Positions 1 to 10,300 of a stretch of 64,000 bases of DNA are shown here, in pieces. How positions within the stretch are numbered: the first letter of the stretch is position 1; each line of letters opens with the position of its first letter. Below the pieces are notes generated by a model, which saw only the letters and a list, made by a program, of their open reading frames with translations, had not been told where the DNA came from and ran no database searches. Position numbers and translations under genes: made by a program. The DNA comes from Linum tenue (Eukaryota; Streptophyta; Magnoliopsida; Malpighiales; Linaceae). The stretch spans positions 69,217,703 through 69,281,702 of the forward strand of contig CAMGYJ010000002.1 in NCBI GenBank assembly GCA_946122785.1, written 5' to 3'.

Positions 1-222
1 GTCGGGGGAGATGTTGCCGCGCTTGATGTCGGGGCGGAGGTAGTTGAGCCAGCGGAGGCGGCAGCTCTTGCCGCAGCGGTTGAGGCCGGCCTTCTTGGGG
101 AGGTTGCGCCATTTGCCGACGCCGTGGGAGTCGATGTAGCGGGTCAGGAGCTGGTCCTCGTGGGCCGTCCACGCGCCGCGGTTCAGCCCTTGGTCCTTGG
201 AGCAGCAGGGGCTCCGGCCCAT
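1..222 (-). CDS. R2R3-MYB transcription factor, N-terminal part (runs off the window)
   Basis: Read on the minus strand from the ATG at 222, 74 codons are open to the window edge. The protein begins MGRSPCCS and carries a complete first MYB repeat with its three regularly spaced tryptophans (residues 18, 38 and 58), followed by the [16 protein letters not shown] linker into the second repeat. The NRGAW start of the repeat and the KRGNISPD linker resemble the TT2/MYB123 (subgroup 5) regulators of proanthocyanidin synthesis; that placement is inference, because the second repeat and the C-terminus lie outside. It would bind DNA in the nucleus, usually with bHLH and WD40 partners. Most R2R3-MYB genes have an intron in the first repeat near codon 45; this frame reads straight through. 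The GC-rich coding sequence contrasts with the AT-rich flank. Confidence 0.9.
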   Translation of the reverse strand, partial: MGRSPCCSKDQGLNRGAWTAHEDQLLTRYIDSHGVGKWRNLPKKAGLNRCGKSCRLRWLNYLRPDIKRGNISPD

Positions 223-327
223 GATCGGCAGCGAGGTAGCGGCGGAATCAGAGCTGACGATGACCGGTTAGTCTTGAGCATAGCTCAAGAAGGGAGAGTG
301 GGAGAGTAATTGCTCTGGCGTAGTGGT

Positions 328-345
328 TTATATATATATATATAC
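328..345 (-). promoter_or_regulatory. TATA-like AT run upstream of the MYB gene
   Basis: An alternating TA run lies about 105 bp upstream of the MYB start codon, a fitting place for a TATA box with a leader of roughly 70-80 nt. It could also be only a simple TA microsatellite. Confidence 0.4.
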
Positions 346-844
346 AGCGCCACCTTCCTTCCTTCGTTCGATGGGCCTCTGGGCTGGTGGCGGCCTGGTA
401 AGCAGAGCGCCCGTACGAGGTTGGCGTTTCGTGTCATTTTGTGCGTGTTTATGATTCCCAACCCGTTGATGATGATGTCATTCGGTCGTGGTGGGATATT
501 TTGTCGTGTTCGTGCTTCTTTGCTATCTATGCAAAGATTACTTTGGGTGAAAAGTACGTACGTATATACATGGCGTGCGTATTCTTCGATTTAATTTCAT
601 TACTCACTCTCTCGTAGGCTCTCACTAGTATGAGAAATTGATGGTGAAAATAGTAGCAGAATTAGAAATTTGAATCGAATGTGAACTGTGATATAATTGA
701 GAAGGTGGCTAAGATTTTATTGACTAATTTATTTGTCAAACAATTGTTATGCATTTTACATCTATTAATATTTCAAAATTGAGGAGAGTTATAGTCCTTT
801 TTGACTTCAGCCTAACTCCTCCACAGCTAAAATCTATGTTTTGA

Positions 845-1445
845 GAACAGGAGAAGTTAGTGATGCAATGGTTAACCATGGTAAAATCGTAGGTTAACCA
901 TTACAAAACTATACAGATCCTATAAAATGTAAGGCATATATAACAAATTAGTTTAGGACTTAATAATTCCAAACTCATATAATGAAACACCAAAACTTCT
1001 TATATATCATTCAAAGTGTCTCACAAAAGAAATCATACATTAAAATTAGAATTAATAATTAGGACGGTAGTCGGTAGTGAAGCGCATAAATCTAGTAGGA
1101 AGGCAGAAAATGAAGAACAAGAAATAGAAGTAAAATTAGTAACCAGATTGCCTCAGTTCACATTATAATATTTTTTTCTTAAAAAATTTATGGCTAAAAG
1201 AAAGAACCAGCAAACTAGTCAAACCAGGGTGGTGCATCTGGTTCAATATCCAACAATGAAAACTCGTTAGATTCATCTCTAATCGTCCAATTAAATGAAC
1301 CGAACTGCTATTATAACTGGTTTGTCTATTCTACTAGTGTTGCTACTAATATGATCCAGTTCTTATAAGAAGAGCTAATCATAATAGCTTCGAACAAAGT
1401 GGTTCTACCAATGTGACCGTTGATCCGGTCTGGTTATGATAACAA
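845..1445. repeat. Dispersed repeat, copy 1 (matches 51085-51600)
   Basis: AT-rich non-coding sequence that shares a series of blocks in the same order and strand with 51085-51600: a start with 'ggttaaccattacaaaact', a 'catctcacaaaagaaa' type block, 'agtcggtagtg', and an end rich in 'gaaccgaactgctat' and 'ataactggtttg'. No termini or target duplication were found. It is probably an old transposon family. The rest of 350-1800 shows nothing I can name. Confidence 0.5.
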
Positions 1446-1806
1446 GAGCTAAAATCATAAGAGCTTCGATCAAAGTGATTTTCGAAATTACCTAAATCGC
1501 CCATTTTATAGGTGGTCATTTCAATTGATATAATTGAAACATCATCCTTATCAATGCAATTCATTTTGTAATTGCATATGTGATTTCTAATGCTATATTA
1601 TTAGTTTAGAAATTATAATTAGGAGGAGTTTCGATGGAGATTTGTTTTTGATAGTTTTGAGAGAGATTTGTTCTTGATTCATTCACTTCCACCTCCACCT
1701 CTTATGTGAATTAAGTCGATAAAAAAAACAAGATCGAACTTCGAAGAAAGACCAATAAAAATTTAGACAAAATTACATGTTTAATAACCCTAAATAATAA
1801 AATAAA

Positions 1807-2296
1807 GGGTTATAGGTATAATATGCCCCCTCTACTATGTCGTTTTATCAAACATATCCTTCTACTATTTTTGTAACCCTATATTTTGGAAAAATGATCA
1901 AACATATGCCCTTCTGGTAAAATTTTCACCAAAAAATCGTCAATCATGATCGAACCGAGATTTAGACGACCCGACATCGACAAATGAGAGGGACAATGTC
2001 AGTTTTGTCCCCTATTTTAGTTCTCCGGGTCCAGTCAAATTGAAATTATTAGAATTATTTGGCCATACAAAAGAGCAAGAAAAAAATCTAAAGTGAAATT
2101 ATTAGAGATATTTTAGACATTTGTGCCGTCCAAACCAAAGTTCGGTCGTGGTTAACGGTTTTTGAATGAAAATTTTAATAAAAAAGCATGTTTGATCATT
2201 TTGTTAAAGTATACAGACATATTTGATGTAAAACATAATAAAGGAACATGTTTGATAAAAACGACTTAGTAAAGAGACACAATATACCTATAACCC
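1807..2296. mobile_element. Mutator-like MITE, 490 bp, 9-bp target duplication
   Basis: The ends are inverted repeats of more than 60 bp starting GGGTTATAGGTAT. The same 9-bp word TAAAATAAA flanks both sides (1798-1806 and 2297-2305). A 9-bp target duplication with long terminal inverted repeats is typical of Mutator-like elements. No transposase frame is present, so it is non-autonomous. Confidence 0.85.
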
Positions 2297-2305
2297 TAAA
2301 ATAAA

Positions 2306-4260
2306 ACAAAATTATATAAACCCTTACTTCTCTTCGTCGGAAGCAAAATCGATTGAGACAAAAAACCGGTGGGAGGAATTGATAGCAGAGATTAAGTGGA
2401 AATATGCAAATAAATGAGTCAATTGCCGAGCCCCTCCACACGATCCATATAAGGGAACCGGGCAGCGAGCTGTGGCCATCTCCACCAATAATATATATAT
2501 ATTTTTTTTTTATCAAGAATCATCAATGTGTATTGGATCCCTTGGGCGTACAATTCTGTAGCAATCAACTTCCGAATTAGGCTACCAGCCACATCGGCCG
2601 CTCCACTGCACATATTTGTATCATTTCGTCTTTCATGTGCCCGTCTCAATGTACATACAGCATGGTCCCTGCAGCATCGCTGATTTATTATTACACACTA
2701 CTAAAGTCATCAATGGTGGTGGTTGCTTTGGCTTCCATGGCGATCGCCTAATGCATGGCATGCCAAATTGCCAATTCCCCTTTCCAGTTTGTTTGAATCG
2801 CCTGTTGTTTGAATCGCCTGTTGTTGGCGAGGAAGAGGTTTAAGGCTCCGAGCAAGAGAAGCTGTTTTGATTCTAACAATTGGCTGATCTAAAAGTGTAG
2901 TAGATAGATTGCGAGTTGAACAAAGTGCACACATTTTAGATGGCTTTAACTTTGACCTCACCTCCCCCATTTGATCTTTGAAGGGGGCTTCATTTCTTTA
3001 AGCAGCAAACACAGATGTTACTGTTTCTGCAGATTTCACTTCCAGTTTTAGTGGAATGGATTATGGATACTCATTTTATGTAACTTGTATCAACGTCACA
3101 GGGCTCATGGCATCATAATTTAGAAGAAAGATCACTACTTGAGATTGGAAACTGTACGCGCAAGTCCTCATAACTCACCACTCAGCAACAGCAGCATACA
3201 AAGTCCAGCAAATCCAAAGTTTAGCAGCTTGAATTTTTCTTCTGTAGCATCTGTCACGACGAGAGAAGAGACAAAGACGACCTGGATCAACAACCTCGCC
3301 AGGGGAGAGAAAGGAAAGGAGGGAGCCGCCTAGACTAGACCGAACTTGCAAGTATCACTTGCAGAGTTGCAGTCTTGCAGGAACAGGGATATGTGAATGA
3401 CTGAATGGGGGGTAGACAATGAGGGGCATAGAGCTCTGAATACTATACGGCGTAGAGTAGAAACACCTCCGAAGCCATCTAAATTCTAAAATGTGTTCTA
3501 AAATCACAGTTAAAGCGACTTAAGAGCTCCTCAGGCAACTAAAACAACCTTCGTCGAAGAACCTCTACATGCAAATAATGGTTCCTAAGACGTAATGCTG
3601 CATAACCAGCCACCAAAAGGATCAATCTTTCTTCATGAAAGGACATGGATGCAATTCCTATGGACCGAAAATAAACCTTTCGTCCCGTGACACAATCAAT
3701 ATCAAGCCGATCTCTCCAAACTCCATAATTAACATCCTAATATCTGTGTTGCAACTCCCTCTCATCAAAGACACAAGAAACCAGCTAGTTTGTGGTGCAT
3801 TTGATACTGAAACAGTACCATCACCATCATCTTCCAATGGACCAACAAAACATCCATAAAGATAATCGCGAAACCGTAAATCCACTAGATTTCGCACAAA
3901 GCTACATTGCAGACCTAGCAGAGAAAGCAAAAGGGTAAATGTACATTGCAGACCTAGCAGAGAAAGCAAAAGGGTAACTGTTCTACATACGCCAGACCTT
4001 CCACTAGTATCAACTGCATATACATTTTATGCTAAGGAATTGGGCACAAGCCGAAACACAATCAACCACCAAAGTATGCTAAGCATGATCAAGCAGACCA
4101 TCAACAAGTCGGAAAACCAGGGCACCCCAAACATTCACCAAATTGCATGATCAAATGGAAAGTTAAGCATACTTCAGAAGGTTTTTCAGATCAAGAAGCA
4201 GCCACAGAAAGTTAAGCACAACCTACCAGAGGAGGGGTTTCAAGGAGAGAACGATTGATA
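2306..4260. other. Intergenic sequence without a recognised gene
   Basis: Only short frames, none recognised. Visible details: a 17-bp tandem duplication (ttgaatcgcctgttgtt type) near 2796-2827, and a 39-bp tandem duplication at about 3903-3977 (tacattgcagacctagcag type). The right end, from about 4000, should hold the 3' UTR of the minus-strand A/B-barrel gene. Confidence 0.5.
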
Positions 4261-5046
4261 TCAGAGACTAGCCGGCTGTGAAGACGGCACTACGTAATCG
4301 AGCACAATAACGCTCTCTAAATGCTCCCTAACTTTATCCTTCTCCGAGTTCACCATCTCTCCCTTGGCATCCACCGAGTCGATCTCACCAACCCCAGGGA
4401 ACACAGCCAGGGACGCAATCGAATAACCTTTCGCTCTCTCCGGCGAGAAATTCTCCCCGACGGTCAGCTGCTGGATCTCCTCGAACTTATCCTTCACCTC
4501 TCCAATCACCCCGAGGATCTCGCCCTTGGCTTCCGCCGCCGAACTCTCCTTCAATTTCAGGAAACTCAACCTAACCGCCGACCCCGGCGGCGGGACGATG
4601 GGTCCCTGAAGGTCCTGCGCGATCCAATCGACGGCCATGACGTCTTCGCAGACGGGGAGGACGCACTCCTTGACGGTGGTGACGTGGCTGGGGTGGACGG
4701 CGTAGGCCTTGAGGTCGTCCTTGGAGGCGTAGCGGCTGTGGAGGAGGTGGGTGAAGGGGAAGGGAGAGGATTTGAGCCGGTGGATCGGGGCGGCGGAGAG
4801 GTGGAGGACCGGGTCGAGGGAGACGAGGGCGTTGAGGGAGCTGAGCATGGATTGGACTCTGGAAGGCTCGGCGCTCTCCTTGACTTTGAAAAGCACGATG
4901 TGCTCGATGGTTTCCGGAGGAGCGGCGGTGGTCGACATTCTGACGAAGGAGAGGGGGAAGGATCGGCGGCGATTGGGAGAGGGGAAGGTTGGGGGAAATG
5001 GCGAAGAAAAGTAAGGCCGTGTGGCTCTGAAAGAGAGCATGGACAT
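4261..5046 (-). CDS. Stress-responsive A/B-barrel (Dabb) domain protein
   Basis: Single-exon gene of 261 codons. Two Dabb (ferredoxin-like dimeric alpha/beta-barrel) modules follow each other: the first starts near residue 47 with IEHIVLFKVKE, the second near residue 157 with VRLSFLKLKE. This double arrangement matches plant UP3/DABB1-like proteins. The first ~40 residues are rich in Ser, Pro and Arg and lack acidic residues, like a plastid transit peptide. The C-terminus ASL resembles a weak, non-canonical peroxisomal PTS1, so location is open. The biochemical role of the family is not settled. An internal Met at residue 37 could serve as a second start giving a form without the presequence. 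It faces the acyl-CoA-binding protein gene across about 0.9 kb. Confidence 0.85.
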   Translation of the reverse strand: MSMLSFRATRPYFSSPFPPTFPSPNRRRSFPLSFVRMSTTAAPPETIEHIVLFKVKESAEPSRVQSMLSSLNALVSLDPVLHLSAAPIHRLKSSPFPFTHLLHSRYASKDDLKAYAVHPSHVTTVKECVLPVCEDVMAVDWIAQDLQGPIVPPPGSAVRLSFLKLKESSAAEAKGEILGVIGEVKDKFEEIQQLTVGENFSPERAKGYSIASLAVFPGVGEIDSVDAKGEMVNSEKDKVREHLESVIVLDYVVPSSQPASL

Positions 5047-5954
5047 TATTGTTATTGTTTAATCTAAAGAGGGTTGGAGACAGTGATGAAGAAAGGTTTG
5101 TTTGGGACGGCGGCACGGGAAAACAGCAGCAGCGGAAGAGCGTGGGAGTTGCCGAGTTGGGACTGTGCTTGGTGAGAGAGAGAGAAGAAGCGGGCTGATT
5201 GTTTTCTAGGCCCGCTGTGGGCCTTTATGGGCTGATTATCTTCTGCCTCTTGAGCCTACGACATTTTTTCCAGCACTGGACTAAGACTTGGGTATTTTGA
5301 TTTGGGCCGATGGTGGGCTTTTCTCGGCTCCACCTCCAGCTGCTGTCTCGTCTCTCTGAGCCGTTCCCTGCCGCATCTCGTCGCTGCCATCCCTTCGTTG
5401 TCGCCTTCACTCCCTTCTCGCAGCCGTATCCTCGTTTCATCCCCGCCAAGTGTCCTTCTTCCATCCAGCTGACATCGGTGCCGTCTCCTACTTATCGTCC
5501 TTCGAGCTGAATTCGCTTCCGTCGACTGCTGCTCTTCTCGACGCGTGCTTCTCATCCCATCTCGTAGTCTTCGCCGCTTCATCCTTTTTCCCGGTGAGTT
5601 AATTTCTTGCTTTGGGTGATGTGGGATGAGAGCTCCATGGTGATCTGGGTTGCGTGACTTTGAATGAATTGAATTGCATCTTCTGGGTTTTCACAAGAGG
5701 CCAAATTTTCTCATGATTAATTGTTGCATCCTGTTTCTTTCCCTGCTTCTTGTTTCTTTCGCTGGATTAAGAGTAGTCGGTGGATACAACTACATACATT
5801 AATTAGTTGGTGGGTCGGTGGATCTACCAAGATGGAGTGCCTTTGTTAATCTCGTCCTTTTTTCCCTTACAAATACACAGCCCAGCACTGCTAGTGAAGC
5901 TATATATACACAGGAAACCCCAGGACAGAAGACCAGGAAGCTGTACACATAAGA
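5047..5954. promoter_or_regulatory. Shared divergent promoter with site II elements; 5' UTR intron of the ACBP gene
   Basis: Between the two divergent start codons lie GGCCCA/TGGGCC (site II type, TCP-binding) motifs at 5208-5213, 5218-5223 and 5303-5308. A strong donor (ccg|gtgagtt) at 5594 follows a CT-rich stretch without an ATG in frame, which suggests a leader intron in the acyl-CoA-binding protein transcript. The acceptor upstream of 5955 was not fixed. Confidence 0.5.
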
Positions 5955-6643
5955 ATGGCGTTGGAGGTTTCTTAATCTGCCCCTTTTAATTCCTTTCTTT
6001 CCGCCTTCTGAGTGTCAGTAGCTTGGTTTTTGCGATTGATCGATGAGTAATTTAGGTGTTCGAATCATTACTGTGGTTATATATTGAACAGGAGGAGTTC
6101 AAGGAGTATGCTGAGAAGGCAAAGTCACTGCCTCCGGCGACGAAGGATGCCGATAAGCTCGTCCTCTATGGACTCTTCAAGCAATCCACCCTTGGTTCTG
6201 TCAACACCAGTAAGTAATCAAACATCCTTATTCCACATCTTGTATCTAGCTATAGAATAGTACTCTATAAACCCATTTCAGTTCGGTGTCTGTTCATGCT
6301 TTCTACCCTGATCTGATATATTATCATCGTTTCAAAGGATGCTGATCAGTTAGTTGTATATGCAGATCGTCCTGGAATGTTCAGTCCAACTGAAAGGGCG
6401 AAATGGGACGCCTGGAAAGCAGTTGAAGGTGTCAATCTTATGCTTCTTTGATTAACTTGATTGAAATGGTCGACCTGATCTACTTGACGATTGACCAATT
6501 TAGAGGGGAAAACCATAGCTGGTTGATCATTTGATTGTGGGTTTCATGATTGTTGTTCAGGGAAGAGCAAAGAAGAGGCAATGACCGAGTACATTGCCAA
6601 GGTGAAGCAGTTGATGGAAGGTGCTTCTACTGCTGCTGCATAA
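5955..6643 (+). CDS. Cytosolic acyl-CoA-binding protein (ACBP6-like)
   Basis: Four coding exons: 5955-5966, 6092-6209, 6366-6428 and 6561-6643, all with GT-AG borders and matching phases, giving 91 residues, the usual size of the small class. The product starts MALE, then EEFKEYAEKAKSLP, the YGLFKQ segment, RPGMFSPTERAKWDAWKAVEGKS and the C-terminal helix. The Tyr/Lys of YGLFKQ and the KWDAW motif line the acyl-CoA pocket in this family. It binds and carries long-chain acyl-CoA esters in the cytosol. The 12-nt first coding exon is typical and is missed by frame searches. The start is chosen because MALE in phase 0 joins directly to the conserved EEF. Confidence 0.9.
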
Positions 6644-7395
6644 TTATATGTTTCATACATGGTATATGGTGGGAGCTCCTTTATAAACTTCTTCAGTATT
6701 TCCAACACTATGAAATGAAAGGTCTGTACAATGAAGGTCATGATGATTCTCAATAATCGCTTAGTTTCACGAGTTACAACTTACGAGTACTTGCTATGTA
6801 TTTGTGACACTTTGTAAACTTTTTTTCATTTTTATTTTATGACATGTGATTCGTATATGAGATGTAATTCAAGACATACCTTGATTTTATACGCCATCTA
6901 TAGATAAATTTCCGAATGGAAGAATGCAAAAGACTAATAGAGTACAGAATTTCGATATTTTTTACCGGTATGAGTATGATGACTTGATAAAACAACTCCA
7001 ATTAAAATTTATCTAGGGTCTGAAAAATAATTTTGGTTTACCAATTAACCGATATTGTCGACAGATACATTGTCAATATTTGATACATTTTGTGACACTT
7101 ATAGCAGCCAACCATGTTCATCCTAACGTCGATTAGTTTCATACGAAGATGTCTACACCAACATAAGTTCCTAACTATATATTTTATATAGGAGATGAAT
7201 ATCGACTAGAGCATCCATTATTGTTCAGGACAACCGATTTGGTGTGGAGGTCCTTCATATCAACCTAGGTTCACCCTTTTTACTATTCAACGTGACAAAT
7301 TGTAAGTAAGTTTTATTTGGAGTTTAAATCAAGTCAACATAACAAATTATTCTTACTAGACCGTGTATACATATCAATCACTCACGTACCACGTA
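6644..7395. other. Tail-to-tail spacer, ACBP (+) and asparagine synthetase A (-)
   Basis: AT-rich spacer holding both 3' UTRs. No other gene, repeat with ends, or RNA was recognised. Confidence 0.5.
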
Positions 7396-10300
7396 TCAGG
7401 TTTTATTTCCATTATCCACGGCATCAGCTTGATGAACTCCCAGCACAGCTCTGCCAGAAGGATCAAGATTGCTTGACCAGGAAGCATCCCATTCCACAGC
7501 TTTGGCTGTGCTGCATGCCACACTTGCTCCTTCAGGAACGGTCACACTGGCTGAATTCTGTATATTCAATCCATAGAAACTACCCAAATTAGCTCCTGGA
7601 AGGCTCAAACTACATTCATTCTATAGTTTTAAGTTCTAATGTCTTGTTCACCTGCGGGAAATATTTGTCAAAGATCATTCTGTAGTAGTAAGCTTCTTTG
7701 GAGCTAGGGGTGTTGTGCGGGAAGATATGAGCAGCATTTTGCATCATTTTATCGCTCACCTAAGAGGGGTTTCATGCAGAAGCAACAAATCAGAAGTTAT
7801 ACTAAATTCAATGGAAAAGAAGAGGCAGTTGAAGTAGTAAGGCTGAGATTGATATGCATACATGTTCGGCAGCATGAGCTTTGAGGCCATCAATCCAGCT
7901 ATATCCGACACCATCACTGAACTGCTCTTTCTGCCTATACAAGATATGCTGTGGAAAGGAAAGCCAAACATGATCATTTTAAACTTCCACCTCAGTTGTT
8001 AATATGAATCGACGGCACAGAATCTGGCAATAGAATCAACCTTAGGTAGATAAGGGCGTTCTTCATCATCAAAAGCTTTCCGGAGAATCCATTTTTCTAT
8101 CCTTCCTTCCTCTGGCTTAATCTGGAACCAAGTACACATGAAAACTTAGTAAAATAAATGACGAGTCTAAAAAGACAGAACCAACCCCCAAGCTTAGGCA
8201 TATTTATACGTACCATCTTCCACTGTGGGTCGATAGCCATGGCAACGTCGATGAATTCTTTATCCAAGAACGGAACTCGGACTTCCAACCCCCAAGCAGA
8301 TGTGGCCTTGTTGGCTCTCAAACAATCATACTGATGAAGTGCTTTGATCTTGCGACACGTCTCACGGTGGAACTCCTCCTTATTAGGTGCTTTGTGGAAG
8401 TAAAGATACCCACCAAACACTTCATCAGAGCCTTCACCAGATATGACCATCTTCACACCCATAGCCTTGATCCTCCGGGCCATCAGGAACATAGGTGTGC
8501 TTGCCCTAATGGTGGTCACATCAAACGTCTCGATGTGATAGATCACATCTTCAATCGTGTCGATCCCATCTTGAACCGTGAAGGTGGATTCATGGTGGAT
8601 GGTTCCTAGATAGTCTGCAACTTCTCTTGCAGCCTTCAAGTCAGAAGACCCCTACAAAATAAACAAGTGAAGAACGCTGAGGGTATCCATAGGCACCAAT
8701 GCATGTGAAATAGATGTTTCATAAGAGATTAATGCATTCTACATATGGATTTGTAAATGTATTCTTTGGCTAATAGATCTTATCATGTATTCCAGGAAAT
8801 ACATTCTTCTTTGCATAAGATCCAGACAAGAACGAATTCTCAAAAACCAAATATTCCTAAATCACAGGGAACGATCCTGCTCACCGGAGGACTAGCCAAA
8901 TTCAAGAATCAAAGCTGGAACATTTGAAAATTTCACCTCAATGCCAACACAGAAGGAATGAAGCTGGGAACCCCATTGCTTGGCAGCTCGAGTTCCCGCC
9001 AGGTGCCTAGCGGTGATGGAAGCAACTAGAGAGGAATCCAGTCCACCAGAGAGCAAAACACCGAAAGGAACATCAGTCATCAATCTCTTGATCACAGCCT
9101 GCGTCATAAACCAAGAACAATAAGCACCATCTTCCTTCATCTCCCATTCTCCCTCAGCACAACAAAATTAACAATCAGTTATTGTCACCATCTCAAAAGC
9201 GCTTCGGACAGCGATTGGGTCGTAGGGCGAGGAAGGAACAGCCTCAGAGAACCATAGTGGATTATACCATCGCCTCAATCCACCGGATTTGCTGGAGTAT
9301 AAATGGCCGGGAGGGAAGTACTCGAAATTCTCACAATCATCCTTCAAACCTTTCAGTTCAGAAGAAACCCAAATAGAGCCTGAACAAAGATATCAATCTC
9401 TATGTCACGTAACAGTTTATCCTGTTTCCTTCCAGTCCGAATTTGGCCGACAACCATTCATGCGTATGAAAAGAAAAAAGACTGAAACACCTTACCGTCG
9501 AGTCCCCAGCCGATGTACAGAGAGGTGATGCCAATGGCGTCCCGAGCAACGACGAAGCTATTGTCGCGAGTGTCCAACAGCACGAACGAGAACATTCCGT
9601 CCAACAAGTCCACGAAATCTTCCCCATATTCCTCGAACTGCAACAATCGCAGAGAACAAGCTAAATCATTGTCAAGCAAAAACAATCACCCAACTGAAAA
9701 TGCGATGGATCAAAGTATGAAACAGAGTTCAGCTAGCCAAATTCACCGAGAAAGGGACGGAGGAGCAACCAGATGAGCGATGACTTCACAGTCGCTGTCG
9801 GTCCGGAACTTGTGATTGGGCAAGCGCTTCCGCAGCTCCTCGTGGTTGTATATTTCTCCATTCACCTGTAAAATGATTCAATTCCCGGTCAAGGTTTAAT
9901 CAACCGGCGGCGAAACGGAGAGGAGACGGAAGGAAATAGGACGGTACGGTGACGACGATGTTCTTGTCCTCGTTGAAGAGAGGCTGGTCGCCGGAAGCAG
10001 GGTCGATGATGGCCAACCTTTGATGGGCCAAATAACAGTCTCCGTGCTGGTACAGCCCGCTCCAGTCCGGCCCACGGTGCTTCAGCCTGTTTAAATAATT
10101 TCCACAAAATGATTTCCCGACGATCATAAATTTAATTAATTAACGGTCTTGATGCTTCTATAAGTGGTCAGTGGTAGAGGTGGCAATTAGGATCCAAATC
10201 CATGAATCCAATCCAATCCATCCACCAAATTATCCACCTAATCCAATCCATTTAAATCCAATCCATTTGATCCAAATCCAATTGGATTGGTGGATTCATG

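Noticed and set aside
4321..5067. 248-codon plus-strand frame over the Dabb gene
   Set aside because: It is the complement of the GC-rich Dabb coding sequence. The minus frame has recognised domains; this one has none.
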